Of a DNA stretch of 35,376 bases, positions 25,598 through 35,376 are shown in pieces. How positions within the stretch are numbered: the first letter of the stretch is position 1; each line of letters opens with the position of its first letter. Below the pieces are notes generated by a model. That model had not been told where the DNA came from, ran no database searches, and saw nothing but the letters and a program-made list of their open reading frames with translations. Both the position numbers and the translations under genes were made by a program. This stretch comes from an uncultured Prochlorococcus sp. (GTDB taxonomy: Bacteria > Cyanobacteriota > Cyanobacteriia > PCC-6307 > Cyanobiaceae), in NCBI GenBank assembly GCA_902571335.1, contig CACGBT010000014.1, positions 1-35,376 on the forward strand, in the 5' to 3' direction.

Positions 25598-28500
25598 TTA
25601 TTCTCTTTTAATAAGTTCTTTATCGAAATTATTTATTTCTTTTTCAAAAGAACCGAACCACAACATTAGTTGATCAATTTGATTTTGAATTTCAGTTGCA
25701 CCTAAACCTCTTATGGTGATGATTGATAATTGTTCGCCTTCATTAAAATTAAATTTATTTTGAACACTACTTGCTAAAGAACTTTTAAGAATTTTAAAAG
25801 TAGAAATTTTTAATTTTGTCTCTATCAGGATGTTTGGCTTTTTTAGCTTGATCTTATTAAAACCACATTTTTTAGCTAGTAATTTTAGTCTCATTATCAT
25901 AATTAGGGACTCAACTGGTTTGGGTAAGCTTCCATATCTATTCACCCAGTCTGTAGCTAATTCAGTTAATTCATCATTATTTGAACATTCAGTAGCAGAT
26001 TTGTAAGCCTCAAGCTTCTCTTCTCTGTTTAATATCCATGTTGCAGGTATAAATGCATTTATTGGTAGATCAATTTGAGTGTCGTTAACTTCAGGTATTT
26101 CTTGCCCACTGATTTCTGAAATAGCCTCATGGAGCATTTCTATATATAAATCATATCCAATAGCATTAACCTTTCCACTTTGTTCTTCTCCTAGTAAACT
26201 ACCAACACCTCTTATTTCCATATCTTTCATTGCAAGTTGGTATCCACTTCCTAGTTCTGAAAAGTCTTTAATCGCTTTCAATCTTTGTTTTGCAGCGTCA
26301 TTAATTTTATTTATATTTGGGTAAAATAACCAAGCATGTGCTTGTACACCGCTTCTCCCAACTCTTCCTCTAAGTTGATAAAGTTGTGAAAGGCCAAATT
26401 TGTGAGAATCTTCAATAATTATTGTATTTACTTTAGGGATGTCTAATCCACTTTCAATTATCGTTGTACATATCATTAGATCTACTTCTCCATTATTAAA
26501 AGCAATCATTGCATTTTCTAGCTCTGTTTCGTTCATTTGCCCATGAGCAACAATAAATTTTAAGCTGGGAAACATGTTTTTTAATTTATCTACAGCTTGA
26601 TCAATATCAGAAATTCTTGGAAGTACATAAAAAATTTGTCCTCCTCTATCAAGTTCTTGATTAATTGCAGTTCTTATAACATCCATATCTATTTCAGATA
26701 AATATGTTTTTATTGATCTTCTCGATGGAGGAGGAGTATTTAGTAAACTCATTTGTCTTAGTCCAGATAAGCTCATATACAAAGTTCTTGGAATTGGAGT
26801 TGCCGAGAGAGTTAAAACGTCAATGTTGGATTTAATTTTTTTAATTTTTTCTTTTTGCCTTACCCCAAATCTTTGTTCTTCATCAATAACAAGTAATCCT
26901 AAGTTTTTAATTTCTATTTCTTTTCCTAAAATTTGGTGTGTTGCTACAACTAAATCAATTTTGTTATTTTTCAAACCTGCATATATTTCCTTTCTTTCAT
27001 TAATGGTTTTGAATCTATTGAGTAATGATACTTTTATCGGGTAAGGTGAAAATCTATTATTTATTGTTCTCCAATGTTGCTGAGCTAGGATTGTTGTGGG
27101 TGCAAGTAATATTACCTGTTTGCCTGATGTTATAGCCTTAAAAATAGCCCGAACAGCGACTTCTGTTTTACCAAACCCTACATCTCCACAAACTAACCTG
27201 TCCATTGGCTTATCACTTTCCATATCATATTTTATTTCCTTTACAGCAGTAATTTGATCTGGGGTTGGTTGATAAGGGAATGATTCCTCTAATTCATCTT
27301 GCCAAGGACCATCTTCAGGGTAAATGTGCCCCTTTAATTTTTCTCTCTTTGCATAAAGTTTTAATATATCGACAGCAACCTTTTTAATTTGTTTCTTATT
27401 TTTATCTTTTATTCTTTCCCATTCTGTCCCTCCTAATTTATTTATTTTTGGCTTTATTTTTCCGCTTGATCTATATCTGTTAACACTGCCTAGTTGATCA
27501 GCGGCAACACTTATCTTCCCATCTTGATACTGAATGACTAAATAATCTCTTGAGTCTCCAGTTATATTAATTTTTTCTATTTTTAAAAATTTTCCTATCC
27601 CATGATTTTTATGAACTATAAAATCACCGGGACTAATCTTATTTACATTTATATTTGAATTGACACTTCTTTTTTTTCTTCTTATGAATACATTATTAAA
27701 AAGAGATTGTTGTGAAAATAATTCTTTATCTGTTATGAGGACAACTTTCCATATCGGAAGATAAAAACCCTCGATTTCATAATTATTCTTATTTTTTAAA
27801 ATTAAGGGAGTTGAATTATTAATTGACTTAAATGCTTCATTAATATCATTAGGGTTGTTTAGGAAATTTGTATTACATTCGTGCTCATAAAGTAAAGTCC
27901 TAGTTCTCAATGGCTGTGCTGATAATATCCATACTTTTTCATTATTTTTTATATTTTTATTTATATCATTGGATAATTTTCCTATATTTTTCGAGTACGA
28001 ATTTAATCTTTTATCGTTTAACAAAAACCTATTATCAATATTGACTTTAGATTCAAATTCATAAAATTTTATTAAATTAAAATTTCCTAGTGAATTTAAT
28101 ATTTCGTCAAACTTTAAATGCAAATTAGGTTTGGCTTCTAAATTTATGTCATTATTTTTAAGGTTTTCATTTAATTCATACGAACAATTATCAAAACTAC
28201 TTTCTGAATCTAGATACCAATTATTTGCAAATTTTTTACAGTCTTCTAATTCATCAATTACAAGAATTGTTTCCTTATTTATAAAATCTATTATATTTGA
28301 TGGTTTTTCTTCAATAATTCCTAAATAACGATCATGATTATTTTTATTTATATCTTCTGAATTAAAAATACTGTTCTTTGATAAATTATTTAACTTATCT
28401 TTTATTAGCAAATCGAATCCAGCCTGTATTATTTCAATATTATTTATACTTTCTAATGTTTTCTGTGTGTGGGGATCATATTCTCTTATTTTTTCAATTA

Positions 28501-29107
28501 CATTATCAAAAAATTCTAATCTTATAGGAAACTCATTATTTACAGGATAAATATCTATAATTTCCCCTCTCCTGCTCCAGAATCCTTCTGTTGAAGTCAC
28601 ATTTTCCTTTGTATAACCCAGCAAAGTAAGATTTTTTGCCAATTCTTGAATCTCGATTTGAACGCCTTTTTGCAAATCTAACTTGTTTTCAATAAATAAG
28701 TTTTTATTTATAAGATGTGGTTGTAGTGATCTCTCTGTTGATATAACAATATTAAGTTCCTTTTTCTCTTTTTTTATTAATTTGGATAAAACAGTGAGCT
28801 GACTAAATTCAATCTCTTTGGATTTATTAATTGATGAGTATGGTAGATGTTCTGTTGGAGGATAATATAAAACTGTTTTATTATTTATACTTTCAAAATA
28901 ACCAATCCATTTGTATGCAATTTCTACATTAGGACAAATTAATAATATATTTTTCCCCTCTTTTTTTGCGATGCTATCTAAAATTATTGATTTAGCATAT
29001 CTACTTGAACCAACAATATTTAATTCATTATTTTTTGAAATTCTTTTTATTAATTCAGAAGTAATTTGTGAGTTAGAAATATAATCAACTAAAGTATTTA
29101 AACTCAT
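25598..29107 (-). CDS. mfd: Transcription-repair coupling factor
   Basis: Mfd releases RNA polymerase stalled at DNA damage and recruits UvrA. At 1169 residues it is full length. An N-terminal UvrB-like region (about 1-350) is followed by the CarD-like polymerase-interacting domain (PGDFIVHKNHGIGKFLKI, near 489). The RecG-like translocase follows, with Walker A (GDVGFGKTEV, near 640), the DEEQ box (VIDEEQRFGVRQKEK, near 739) and helicase motifs SATPIPRTL and QLRGRVGRSGV. A C-terminal regulatory domain contains FIPATWI. The N-terminal half is rich in Asn and Lys. It diverges from the terC-like gene over about 75 bp. Confidence 0.97.
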   Translation of the reverse strand: MSLNTLVDYISNSQITSELIKRISKNNELNIVGSSRYAKSIILDSIAKKEGKNILLICPNVEIAYKWIGYFESINNKTVLYYPPTEHLPYSSINKSKEIEFSQLTVLSKLIKKEKKELNIVISTERSLQPHLINKNLFIENKLDLQKGVQIEIQELAKNLTLLGYTKENVTSTEGFWSRRGEIIDIYPVNNEFPIRLEFFDNVIEKIREYDPHTQKTLESINNIEIIQAGFDLLIKDKLNNLSKNSIFNSEDINKNNHDRYLGIIEEKPSNIIDFINKETILVIDELEDCKKFANNWYLDSESSFDNCSYELNENLKNNDINLEAKPNLHLKFDEILNSLGNFNLIKFYEFESKVNIDNRFLLNDKRLNSYSKNIGKLSNDINKNIKNNEKVWILSAQPLRTRTLLYEHECNTNFLNNPNDINEAFKSINNSTPLILKNKNNYEIEGFYLPIWKVVLITDKELFSQQSLFNNVFIRRKKRSVNSNINVNKISPGDFIVHKNHGIGKFLKIEKINITGDSRDYLVIQYQDGKISVAADQLGSVNRYRSSGKIKPKINKLGGTEWERIKDKNKKQIKKVAVDILKLYAKREKLKGHIYPEDGPWQDELEESFPYQPTPDQITAVKEIKYDMESDKPMDRLVCGDVGFGKTEVAVRAIFKAITSGKQVILLAPTTILAQQHWRTINNRFSPYPIKVSLLNRFKTINERKEIYAGLKNNKIDLVVATHQILGKEIEIKNLGLLVIDEEQRFGVRQKEKIKKIKSNIDVLTLSATPIPRTLYMSLSGLRQMSLLNTPPPSRRSIKTYLSEIDMDVIRTAINQELDRGGQIFYVLPRISDIDQAVDKLKNMFPSLKFIVAHGQMNETELENAMIAFNNGEVDLMICTTIIESGLDIPKVNTIIIEDSHKFGLSQLYQLRGRVGRSGVQAHAWLFYPNINKINDAAKQRLKAIKDFSELGSGYQLAMKDMEIRGVGSLLGEEQSGKVNAIGYDLYIEMLHEAISEISGQEIPEVNDTQIDLPINAFIPATWILNREEKLEAYKSATECSNNDELTELATDWVNRYGSLPKPVESLIMIMRLKLLAKKCGFNKIKLKKPNILIETKLKISTFKILKSSLASSVQNKFNFNEGEQLSIITIRGLGATEIQNQIDQLMLWFGSFEKEINNFDKELIKRE

Positions 29108-29181
29108 TTATAGTTAACTATCTTGATTACAAATATTCGATCTATTATATTAGATTTTATACTGATTGTGAATAATATTTG
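29108..29181. promoter_or_regulatory. Divergent promoter region mfd/terC
   Basis: A 74-bp AT-rich gap. TATACT at 29158-29163 is a good -10 candidate for the rightward gene and would give a leader of about a dozen bases. The mfd promoter cannot be resolved by eye. Confidence 0.35.
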
Positions 29182-29892
29182 ATGGATTCAGCCGCAATAA
29201 ATTCTTTTATACCCACACTAGATCAGGTAGACAGTTGGTATGAAATCTTTACGCTTTTACCAATATTAATTGCTCTAGAATTATTATTATCAGCAGATAA
29301 TGCTGTCGCACTAGCTTCTCTTACTAAATCCCTCGACAGTTCAGAATTAAGGTCAAGAGCCTTAAATATTGGTATAACAATATCTCTATTATTTAGAATC
29401 ATTCTCATCATATTATCTAATGTTCTTCTAAAATTTATTCTTATTAGAGTTTTTGCTGGTTTTTATTTAATATATTTATTCTTCTCTAATGTTTTTTTAA
29501 ATTCAGATACAAACAACGCTGAAAATGGTACAGATAATAATAAAAATAATTTCAGGTTCTTAAGGGTTGTAGCACTTCTTTCAATTACTGATTTTGCTTT
29601 TTCTATAGACAGTATCACTACTGCAGTAGCTATCAGCGATCAATACATATTAATAATATTTGGAGCAGTGATTGGAGTATTAGCCTTAAGATTTACTTCG
29701 GGGATATTTCTAAAACTTCTGGATATATTTTCTAGATTAGAAACAGCAGGTTACGTAGCAATTTTAATAGTTGGGATTAAACTTTTACTAAATACGTTAA
29801 TTAAAGAATCTATTCTTCCAGACTATTATTTTTATTTTTTGATTCTTTTTGCCTTCTCTTGGGGATTCTCTAAAAAAGAATCTAAAACTTAA
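29182..29892 (+). CDS. TerC family integral membrane protein
   Basis: A protein of about 236 residues with seven or so membrane segments. The TerC core is present: an acidic metal-binding motif in an early helix (ELLLSADNAVALASL) and its repeat (SITDFAFSIDSITTAVAI). TerC proteins move or handle divalent metals (often Mn2+) and in plants assist thylakoid membrane protein insertion. Here the substrate is unknown. I prefer the ATG at 29182 over the TTG one codon earlier. The 3' end overlaps the converging fmt by 4 bp. Confidence 0.88.
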   Translation: MDSAAINSFIPTLDQVDSWYEIFTLLPILIALELLLSADNAVALASLTKSLDSSELRSRALNIGITISLLFRIILIILSNVLLKFILIRVFAGFYLIYLFFSNVFLNSDTNNAENGTDNNKNNFRFLRVVALLSITDFAFSIDSITTAVAISDQYILIIFGAVIGVLALRFTSGIFLKLLDIFSRLETAGYVAILIVGIKLLLNTLIKESILPDYYFYFLILFAFSWGFSKKESKT

Positions 29893-30875
29893 TCTGAAAG
29901 ATATTCACCTACTGATGGCTTTAACTGTTGTATCAATTGCTTTTTGCTAGAAATATTTTTGCCTTCAAGTTTTGCTTCTAACAAAATAATCGGATCGGTT
30001 TTAGTTGAAATTATTATTCCTTCATTTTCTATTACAGCAAGAATAATACCTGGTCTTGAATTATTGCTCGTGAAAAGGGTTTTTTTATTTTTAATTTCAT
30101 CACTACTCAAAACTTTGATTTTAAGTATTTTTAGGTTCTTACCTCTAAAAGTTGTATTTGCTCGTGGGTATAATCCTTTTATTTTTTGAGAAATTTTAGA
30201 GGCCTCATTACCCCAATCAACTCTAAAGTCTGATTTTTCAATCATTCTTGCGTAAGTAATTTCTCTTCCGAGAGTATTTTGTTTTGTTAATTGAGAATTA
30301 GTATTTTTATAAATATTTTCTTCGAGAAGTGATGTTGCATTTAAAAATAATTTTGCGGATAAATTACTAAGTTTTTCCGATAGTGTATGTAAATTATCGT
30401 CATTATTAATTTTAATTTTTTCTTCCAATAATAAGTCTCCAGTATCTAGTCCCTCATTCATTTTCATAATTCCTACACCAGTAAATTCATCGCCTTTTAT
30501 TAGGGACCATTGGATTGGGGCTGCACCACGCCATCTTGGAAGTAATGAAGCATGTGCGTTCCAACATCCAAATTTTGGGATATCCAATATCTCTTTGGGT
30601 AATATTTTCCCATAAGCTATAACAATAAATAAATCACAAGATAGTGATTGAAGTTCATTTACAAAATGTATATTGTCCCTGATTTTTGCTGGAGTATAAA
30701 TTTTTATGGATTCTTGCTCGGCAAAGCTTTTAACAGGTGAAGATATTAATTTATTTCCCCTAGATCTTTTTTTATCCGGTTGGCTAACTACCGCAATTAC
30801 CTCGTGCTTAGATTTAATAAAATTATCAAGGCTAGCAATTGAATATTCAGGTGTTCCCCAGAATATAATCCTCAC
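29889..30875 (-). CDS. fmt: Methionyl-tRNA formyltransferase
   Basis: Fmt formylates Met-tRNAfMet before translation initiation, using 10-formyl-tetrahydrofolate. The 328-residue protein has the N-terminal IIFWGTPEYSIASLDNF. The catalytic region is NAHASLLPRWRGAAPIQWSLIKGDEFTGV, with the Asn, His and later Asp (MNEGLDTGDLLL) of the formyltransferase site. The C-terminal tRNA-binding β-barrel contains YPRANTTFRG. It overlaps the 3' end of pmbA by 4 bp, so it is the last gene of the tldD–pmbA–fmt run. Its tRNA substrate is encoded at 6989. Confidence 0.97.
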   Translation of the reverse strand: MRIIFWGTPEYSIASLDNFIKSKHEVIAVVSQPDKKRSRGNKLISSPVKSFAEQESIKIYTPAKIRDNIHFVNELQSLSCDLFIVIAYGKILPKEILDIPKFGCWNAHASLLPRWRGAAPIQWSLIKGDEFTGVGIMKMNEGLDTGDLLLEEKIKINNDDNLHTLSEKLSNLSAKLFLNATSLLEENIYKNTNSQLTKQNTLGREITYARMIEKSDFRVDWGNEASKISQKIKGLYPRANTTFRGKNLKILKIKVLSSDEIKNKKTLFTSNNSRPGIILAVIENEGIIISTKTDPIILLEAKLEGKNISSKKQLIQQLKPSVGEYLSD

Positions 30876-32224
30876 GCGTCACCAGTTATTGATAATTCAT
30901 CTACCCATATATGTGGAGAAATCCCACTTGTGGTTACTTCCTGGTTTGATTCAATATTTACAATATTTTTCAAAAGATATTTGATATCCCCTGCTACAGT
31001 TGCAGATTCTATTGAAATTTTTTTACCGTTTTTATAGAGCCATCCATCAAATGGAAGAGAGAATGAACCTTGACTAGCTCTTACACCTGCATGGATTGCA
31101 TTCAATTCTTCAATATAAACAAATTCTCCCTCATATTTAGAGTGGTCTAATGATGTTTTGAGATCAGTGTTTTCCTCTGATTTCTCAACTACTATCCAAT
31201 CAGGAGATACTGAGACTTTTGATCCTAGTCCAGCATGGCCTGTGGGGATTGTTTTAAATATTCTTGCAGTTGATTCAGAATGTATAAAATTTTCAAGTCT
31301 ACCTTTATTAATTAAACATAGTCTTTTGGTAGGAGTCCCCTCTCCATCAAATGGTGATGAAGAAATATTCTTTTCGTGAAGACCATCATCATAAATATTA
31401 AGTGCTTCTGTAGATAACTTCTCTCCAATAGAATTCTTATTAGATAAGCTCACTCCATCTAAAATGCTTCTCGCATTAAACATTGAACTAAAGGCATTAA
31501 TTATCGTTAAAAAAGACTCTGGGGAAAAACATATTAAATATTTATCAGTTTTAATAGATGCATAATTTAAATGGGAAATTGTTTTAGTAGAAGCGTCTTT
31601 AATACAAGACTCTACATCTATATCTTCAACTCCATATCCAAGTTTTACAGAGCCTGAACTACGAGGTTTCTTATTTTTCTCTTCTGCTCTTGCATATAAA
31701 TAAAGTGCAGCTTGACTTTTAGTATAACTTCGAAAGGCACCATCACTATTTGCATAAACTCTCTCATAAAAACTCTCAGATAGACCATTATACGGAACAG
31801 ATTTTATGGAATCATGACTTTCTAATAGTTTTACTTCTGCTTCTCTTAAAAGCGTAAGTAATTTTTTTATTCCAACAGGATTTCTTTTTTTGGAGTCTTT
31901 AAATTCAATAGGATCCTTGGCTAGTGGTGAGAATTCTGTTCTTTCATTATTATTGCCAAAATCAGATGCAATATTTGCTTGATTTAGAGCCTTCTTTATG
32001 CCAGATTCACTGATATCACTTGTTGTTGTAATACCAACTAAATTAGATTCGTTCCATACTCTTAAAGTTAAAATTTGTTTTTGTGATGCCTTAAGTTGTT
32101 TAGCCTCTCCTTTATCTACTTGGACAGAATAATCATTAGAAAAGCTTGCACCATAATCCCATTTTTTAAGATTTAGAGAATTTGCAGCTTCAGAGATTTG
32201 AATTGTTATTTCTTTTGAATTCAT
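30872..32224 (-). CDS. pmbA: TldE/PmbA-type subunit of the TldD/TldE protease
   Basis: This 450-residue protein is the partner of TldD. Family features are the N-terminal RVWNESNLVGITTTSDI, the central SSSPFDGEGTPTKRLCLINKGRL and the C-terminal GVRASQGSFSLPFDGWLY. The HExxxH zinc motif of TldD is absent, as expected for the non-catalytic half. In E. coli the pair trims or degrades unfolded peptides and matures small modified peptides. The gene is 3 bp downstream of tldD and its stop overlaps the fmt start by 4 bp, so the two subunits are made together. Confidence 0.9.
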   Translation of the reverse strand: MNSKEITIQISEAANSLNLKKWDYGASFSNDYSVQVDKGEAKQLKASQKQILTLRVWNESNLVGITTTSDISESGIKKALNQANIASDFGNNNERTEFSPLAKDPIEFKDSKKRNPVGIKKLLTLLREAEVKLLESHDSIKSVPYNGLSESFYERVYANSDGAFRSYTKSQAALYLYARAEEKNKKPRSSGSVKLGYGVEDIDVESCIKDASTKTISHLNYASIKTDKYLICFSPESFLTIINAFSSMFNARSILDGVSLSNKNSIGEKLSTEALNIYDDGLHEKNISSSPFDGEGTPTKRLCLINKGRLENFIHSESTARIFKTIPTGHAGLGSKVSVSPDWIVVEKSEENTDLKTSLDHSKYEGEFVYIEELNAIHAGVRASQGSFSLPFDGWLYKNGKKISIESATVAGDIKYLLKNIVNIESNQEVTTSGISPHIWVDELSITGDA

Positions 32225-32227
32225 ATC

Positions 32228-33652
32228 CTATCTTCCGCCAACAGTGATTGAATCAACCTTAATATGAGGTTGGCCAACAGTTACGTTGACACTTCCACTG
32301 ATGGATCCACAGAATCCAGGAGCTAATTCGAGGTCATTTCCACACATTGATATTTTTGTCATAACTTCTTTAGCCTCACCAATCAAAGTTGCTCCCTTTA
32401 CTGGATTAGTTAATTTTCCATTTTTAATAAGATATCCTTCTTCTACGGCAAAATTAAATTGTCCTGTAGCACCTACACTGCCACCACCCATTGATTTGCA
32501 GTAAAGACCATCACTAATACTATTGATTAAATCCTCTTTCGAGTGCTCACCTTTAGCTATATAAGTATTTCTCATTCGTGAAGCCGCAGCAAAAGAATAA
32601 TTTTGTCTTCTTCCACTTCCTGTTCTTTTATGGCCAGTTCTTAATTCACCTGCCCTGTCAGATATGAATTTTTTTAAAATTCCATTTTTTATAAGAACTG
32701 ATTTTTCAGGTTCCATACCTTCATCATCTACTGATAATGAACCAAAAGATCCTTCTGAAATTCCTTCATCTATTGCTGTTACAGATTCATGTGCAATTTT
32801 TTCATTCAATTTATTCTCAAATGGTGTTGTACCTCTTTCTATTTGAGTAGTTTCAAGTAAATGACCGCATGCTTCGTGGAATATAACGCCACCAAATTTA
32901 TTAGCTAATACAACCGGCATTTGTCCCGCATCAACATACTCTGCATATAACATGTTCATTGAGCTTTCAAAAACATCATTAGCAGCTTTTTCGTGATCCC
33001 ATAATCTGAATTCATTAGGCATTCCTGATGATCCAAATCTTCTACTTCCGCTAGATCTATATTGGGCATCACTAGCAATTACGTTTAGTCCAACTGTTTG
33101 ATGTAACCTAATATCGGAGGCATAGGTTCCATCGCTAGAGGCTATAATCACTTCTTGTAAATTTCTTGAGTAACTTCCTTTTCTAGTTATTATTTTATTA
33201 TTCTTTTTTAAAGACTTTGTGCTAACTAATAGTTTTTCACTTATCTCATGTATCGACGGAACTTCATTAATCCATTTTTTCTTGGATAAACTATAGTCCC
33301 TATGATTATTTAGACCATTAAATACTTCTTTTTTTTTGTTTTCTGTTATGTCTAGCATCTCAATAGCCTGAGATACTGATCTCATCAAGCCGTGTTTTGT
33401 TAAATCATTTGTACTTACAAATCCGTCCTTTTTTTCTTTAAAAATTCTAATACCAGCACCCCTTCCAAATGATGGACTTACACTTGTAATAATATCCTCT
33501 TCAGCTAAAACACTTGAGTTGTCAGTATTCTCTATAAAGATTTCTAGAAAATCAGCTCCAAGTTCAATCCCATAGGAAATAATTTCTTCTAATAAATCTT
33601 TATTGCAACTACCAAAAACAATTTCATTCGATTTGATTTGTGACGAAAGCAT
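32228..33652 (-). CDS. tldD: Zinc metallopeptidase TldD
   Basis: The catalytic half of the TldD/TldE peptidase, of full length at 474 residues. It has the zinc motif HEACGH (HExxxH, near 260) and the third-ligand Cys region (LAPGFCGSISGSVNVTVGQP, near 448). Other family blocks are RGAGIRIF near the N-terminus, DEGMEPEKSVLIKNGIL and MRNTYIAKGE. The heterodimer encloses a chamber that admits only unfolded peptides. No precursor peptide gene is visible nearby, so its substrate here is unknown. It is followed by pmbA and preceded 31 bp upstream by acsF. Confidence 0.94.
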   Translation of the reverse strand: MLSSQIKSNEIVFGSCNKDLLEEIISYGIELGADFLEIFIENTDNSSVLAEEDIITSVSPSFGRGAGIRIFKEKKDGFVSTNDLTKHGLMRSVSQAIEMLDITENKKKEVFNGLNNHRDYSLSKKKWINEVPSIHEISEKLLVSTKSLKKNNKIITRKGSYSRNLQEVIIASSDGTYASDIRLHQTVGLNVIASDAQYRSSGSRRFGSSGMPNEFRLWDHEKAANDVFESSMNMLYAEYVDAGQMPVVLANKFGGVIFHEACGHLLETTQIERGTTPFENKLNEKIAHESVTAIDEGISEGSFGSLSVDDEGMEPEKSVLIKNGILKKFISDRAGELRTGHKRTGSGRRQNYSFAAASRMRNTYIAKGEHSKEDLINSISDGLYCKSMGGGSVGATGQFNFAVEEGYLIKNGKLTNPVKGATLIGEAKEVMTKISMCGNDLELAPGFCGSISGSVNVTVGQPHIKVDSITVGGR

Positions 33653-33683
33653 TTGAATCTATAATTATTCTCTGTATAAAAGA

Positions 33684-34856
33684 TTATCTAATCGAGGGTT
33701 GGAAATCTTTGCTATCAAGAGGTTTTAATAAGTATAGTCTTAATAACTGGTAACCGTTTGATAAATATTTAGGTAATTTTTTAAAAGTTTTTGATACATT
33801 ATTTCCATCACTACTAGCAATATCGGAAAGAACCTTATTATTCTCTACTATTTTATCTAATCTTCCATAAAAAGATTTATTATAAACGTCTAGTACTACA
33901 GGAAAAACTCTAGCAGAAGTTTCATTTGTTTTATTAATAACAAACTGGTCGTAATCTTTAGCATCTAATCCTAAAGATGCGTAGAAATCTTTTTTGATTC
34001 CAAGATCCCTTGCATACATAGTTGCAAATACAGCAAGTAAGAAAAACCTTGACCATAACTTAGATGTTGAAGGAAGATTGTTCAAAAAGTATCTAAATCT
34101 ATGGAAATAGTCAAATAGAGGGTGTGTAAAGGTAGATCCACCAATGGTAATTTTTTGACTTAATGATTTAACAGTACGTGGTTGAGCTTTCATTAATGCG
34201 TCAAAGAAATCACCATGCCTATTTTCATCTTGACACCAATTCTCAAAGTAATTAAAAAGTGGAAAAATCTTGCTATCTGGGTTCTTTTCGAGATGTCTAT
34301 AAATTGCTATGTATCTCCAATAACCTATTTTTTCGGATAGATAAGTGGCGTAAAAAATACTTCTTGGGGGGAAATAAGTGTAATCTTTATTGGCGGTTAA
34401 AAAACCTAAATCTAACTGTAGTCCAAAGTCACTCATTGATTTATTCAAAAAACCTGCATGTCTAGCTTCATCTCTGGCCATATGAGCAAAACATTCAGCC
34501 AGAAGAGGATTTTTGTCTTTAATCCTCTTACTAAGTTCCTTGTAAAGTAAAAAACCTGAAAATTCTGAAGTGCAACTTCCTTCAAGAAAATCAACAAAAA
34601 GCTCTCTTGTCTCAGGATCTAATTTTTCTGCAGCGCCTTCAAATTCAGTATTCCTTACAAAATGATGTCTATTGTAATCTTTTCTAAATTCCTCACATAT
34701 TGCTTCCAATTCCTCTTCGTTTATTGATAAATCCATATTTTCCATTGCCTCAAAGTCAGTTGTATAGAATCTTGGAGACAAAATTGTTTCTTTTGAGGGT
34801 ATCTTCCCATTATTAATTTCTTTTTTATTTTTTGATTCAACAGTTGATTGAGCCAT
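33684..34856 (-). CDS. acsF: Mg-protoporphyrin IX monomethyl ester (oxidative) cyclase
   Basis: AcsF is the oxygen-dependent di-iron enzyme that forms the fifth ring of chlorophyll. The 390-residue protein has the ferritin-like di-iron ligands: Glu in [17 protein letters not shown], ExxH in [10 protein letters not shown], and a second ExxH in [36 protein letters not shown] and [13 protein letters not shown] are further family blocks. It starts at an ATG at 34856. It is followed 31 bp later by tldD and preceded by DUF2996, so it may head a longer leftward transcript. It acts after ChlH in the same pathway. Confidence 0.97.
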   Translation of the reverse strand: MAQSTVESKNKKEINNGKIPSKETILSPRFYTTDFEAMENMDLSINEEELEAICEEFRKDYNRHHFVRNTEFEGAAEKLDPETRELFVDFLEGSCTSEFSGFLLYKELSKRIKDKNPLLAECFAHMARDEARHAGFLNKSMSDFGLQLDLGFLTANKDYTYFPPRSIFYATYLSEKIGYWRYIAIYRHLEKNPDSKIFPLFNYFENWCQDENRHGDFFDALMKAQPRTVKSLSQKITIGGSTFTHPLFDYFHRFRYFLNNLPSTSKLWSRFFLLAVFATMYARDLGIKKDFYASLGLDAKDYDQFVINKTNETSARVFPVVLDVYNKSFYGRLDKIVENNKVLSDIASSDGNNVSKTFKKLPKYLSNGYQLLRLYLLKPLDSKDFQPSIR

Positions 34857-34936
34857 CTTTTATTTGATTTATTAATACTATTATTTACTATAGTTTGTAT
34901 TTTCGAGGAAAAAGTTAACTTGGTGTTATTGTTTTT

Positions 34937-35376
34937 CTAATTAACTCCTATTAACTTCTGTCCATTCAATCTTTGTAGTACTCTTGAAATAATTAATTTT
35001 AGGGTAATTCTTTTTTCGTCAATAAGAAATGATTCAATAATACTGGGTTTTTGATTAGGTTTGGCTAAAGAAATACTTTTTAATGAACTAATGTCATCCT
35101 TCTCAAAAGATAGCCAAAAATTACATGTTTCTTTAATTTCACAATTTATTACCCAACATTTATCTCCAGCAATAGGTCTATTAGTGTTTGCGAGACTAAT
35201 AGTTTTTATTTCTAAACCTCTTTGATTAATTTCCTCTATTAACGAAGGGATTAAATGGAGGTTGATAAATTCTTGGAACGGTTTTTTCTCTATTGGGAGT
35301 TCTTTTTTAGGTTTAGAGATAGTTTTGACGGGAGCATTAATTTCATTCTTTATGTCATCTTTAGGAGCGGAATCAC
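34937..35376 (-). CDS. DUF2996 family protein (5' end beyond window)
   Basis: This frame has no start within the window, so the N-terminus lies beyond position 35376. The visible 145 codons begin in a Lys/Pro-rich linker (KPKKELPIEKKPF), followed by the DUF2996 domain. That domain contains FQEFINLHLIPSLIEEINQRG, then CWVINCEIKE, and the C-terminal PSIIESFLIDEKRITLKLI with RVLQRLNGQKL. The last motif is diagnostic of this cyanobacterial family of unknown role. It is read leftward, with about 80 bp to acsF. Confidence 0.85.
   Translation of the reverse strand, partial: DSAPKDDIKNEINAPVKTISKPKKELPIEKKPFQEFINLHLIPSLIEEINQRGLEIKTISLANTNRPIAGDKCWVINCEIKETCNFWLSFEKDDISSLKSISLAKPNQKPSIIESFLIDEKRITLKLIISRVLQRLNGQKLIGVN

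Noticed and set aside
25446..25673. 75-codon plus-strand frame between the membrane protein and mfd
   Set aside because: It overlaps the end of mfd and the 53-residue acidic-tailed protein on the other strand; its composition is typical of a shadow frame.

Overview
The window looks like core genome of a high-light-adapted Prochlorococcus or a very close marine picocyanobacterium. The evidence is a very AT-rich sequence (roughly 30% GC by eye), tightly packed genes with frequent 1-30 bp gaps or overlaps, and chlorophyll genes chlH (Mg-chelatase) and acsF (oxidative cyclase). It also carries cyanobacterial families such as PetP, CGLD27, DUF3318, DUF6447, DUF2949, DUF3038, DUF4335 and DUF2996. 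I saw no phage genes, transposases, CRISPR array or toxin-antitoxin cassette.

Layout. Positions 1-3370 are the least conserved-looking part: small hypothetical and membrane proteins, a lone HNH nuclease, a TauE/SafE exporter, and a structured intergenic RNA candidate on the minus strand (about 2592-2726). Positions 3372-5942 hold a three-gene ABC-2 exporter read leftward. Positions 6019-7065 hold petP, small membrane ORFs and the initiator tRNA-Met with its terminator. Positions 7111-9554 are a leftward group: DUF3318, rsfS, CGLD27 and an asparaginase. carB (9662-12958) runs rightward and meets DUF6447 and a half-size ABC exporter. A short rightward run (S4 protein, tpiA, folP) meets the large leftward chlH. 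From 20880 to 25361 a rightward block carries dapB, a conserved membrane protein, a UbiH-like hydroxylase, DUF2949, DUF3038, DUF4335 and a hypothetical membrane protein. mfd (leftward) and terC (rightward) diverge. The end is a leftward series: DUF2996 (cut by the window edge), acsF, tldD, tldE/pmbA, fmt.

How the genes work together. chlH and acsF act at two steps of chlorophyll synthesis: Mg insertion and formation of the isocyclic ring. PetP belongs to cytochrome b6f. carB, dapB, folP, tpiA and the asparaginase are housekeeping metabolism. fmt and the initiator tRNA-Met act in the same step of translation initiation, and rsfS silences idle ribosomes. mfd couples DNA repair to transcription.

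I did not find a clearly new multi-gene system. The items most worth a second look are the structured RNA candidate at 2592-2726, the DUF3038 gene that has lost (or hides) its start codon, an unlisted 53-residue acidic-tailed membrane protein at 25364-25525, and a PetP with a hydrophobic C-terminal tail. Several other micro-proteins of 26-55 residues also lie in gaps. Family names are recalled from sequence patterns; no database search was run.
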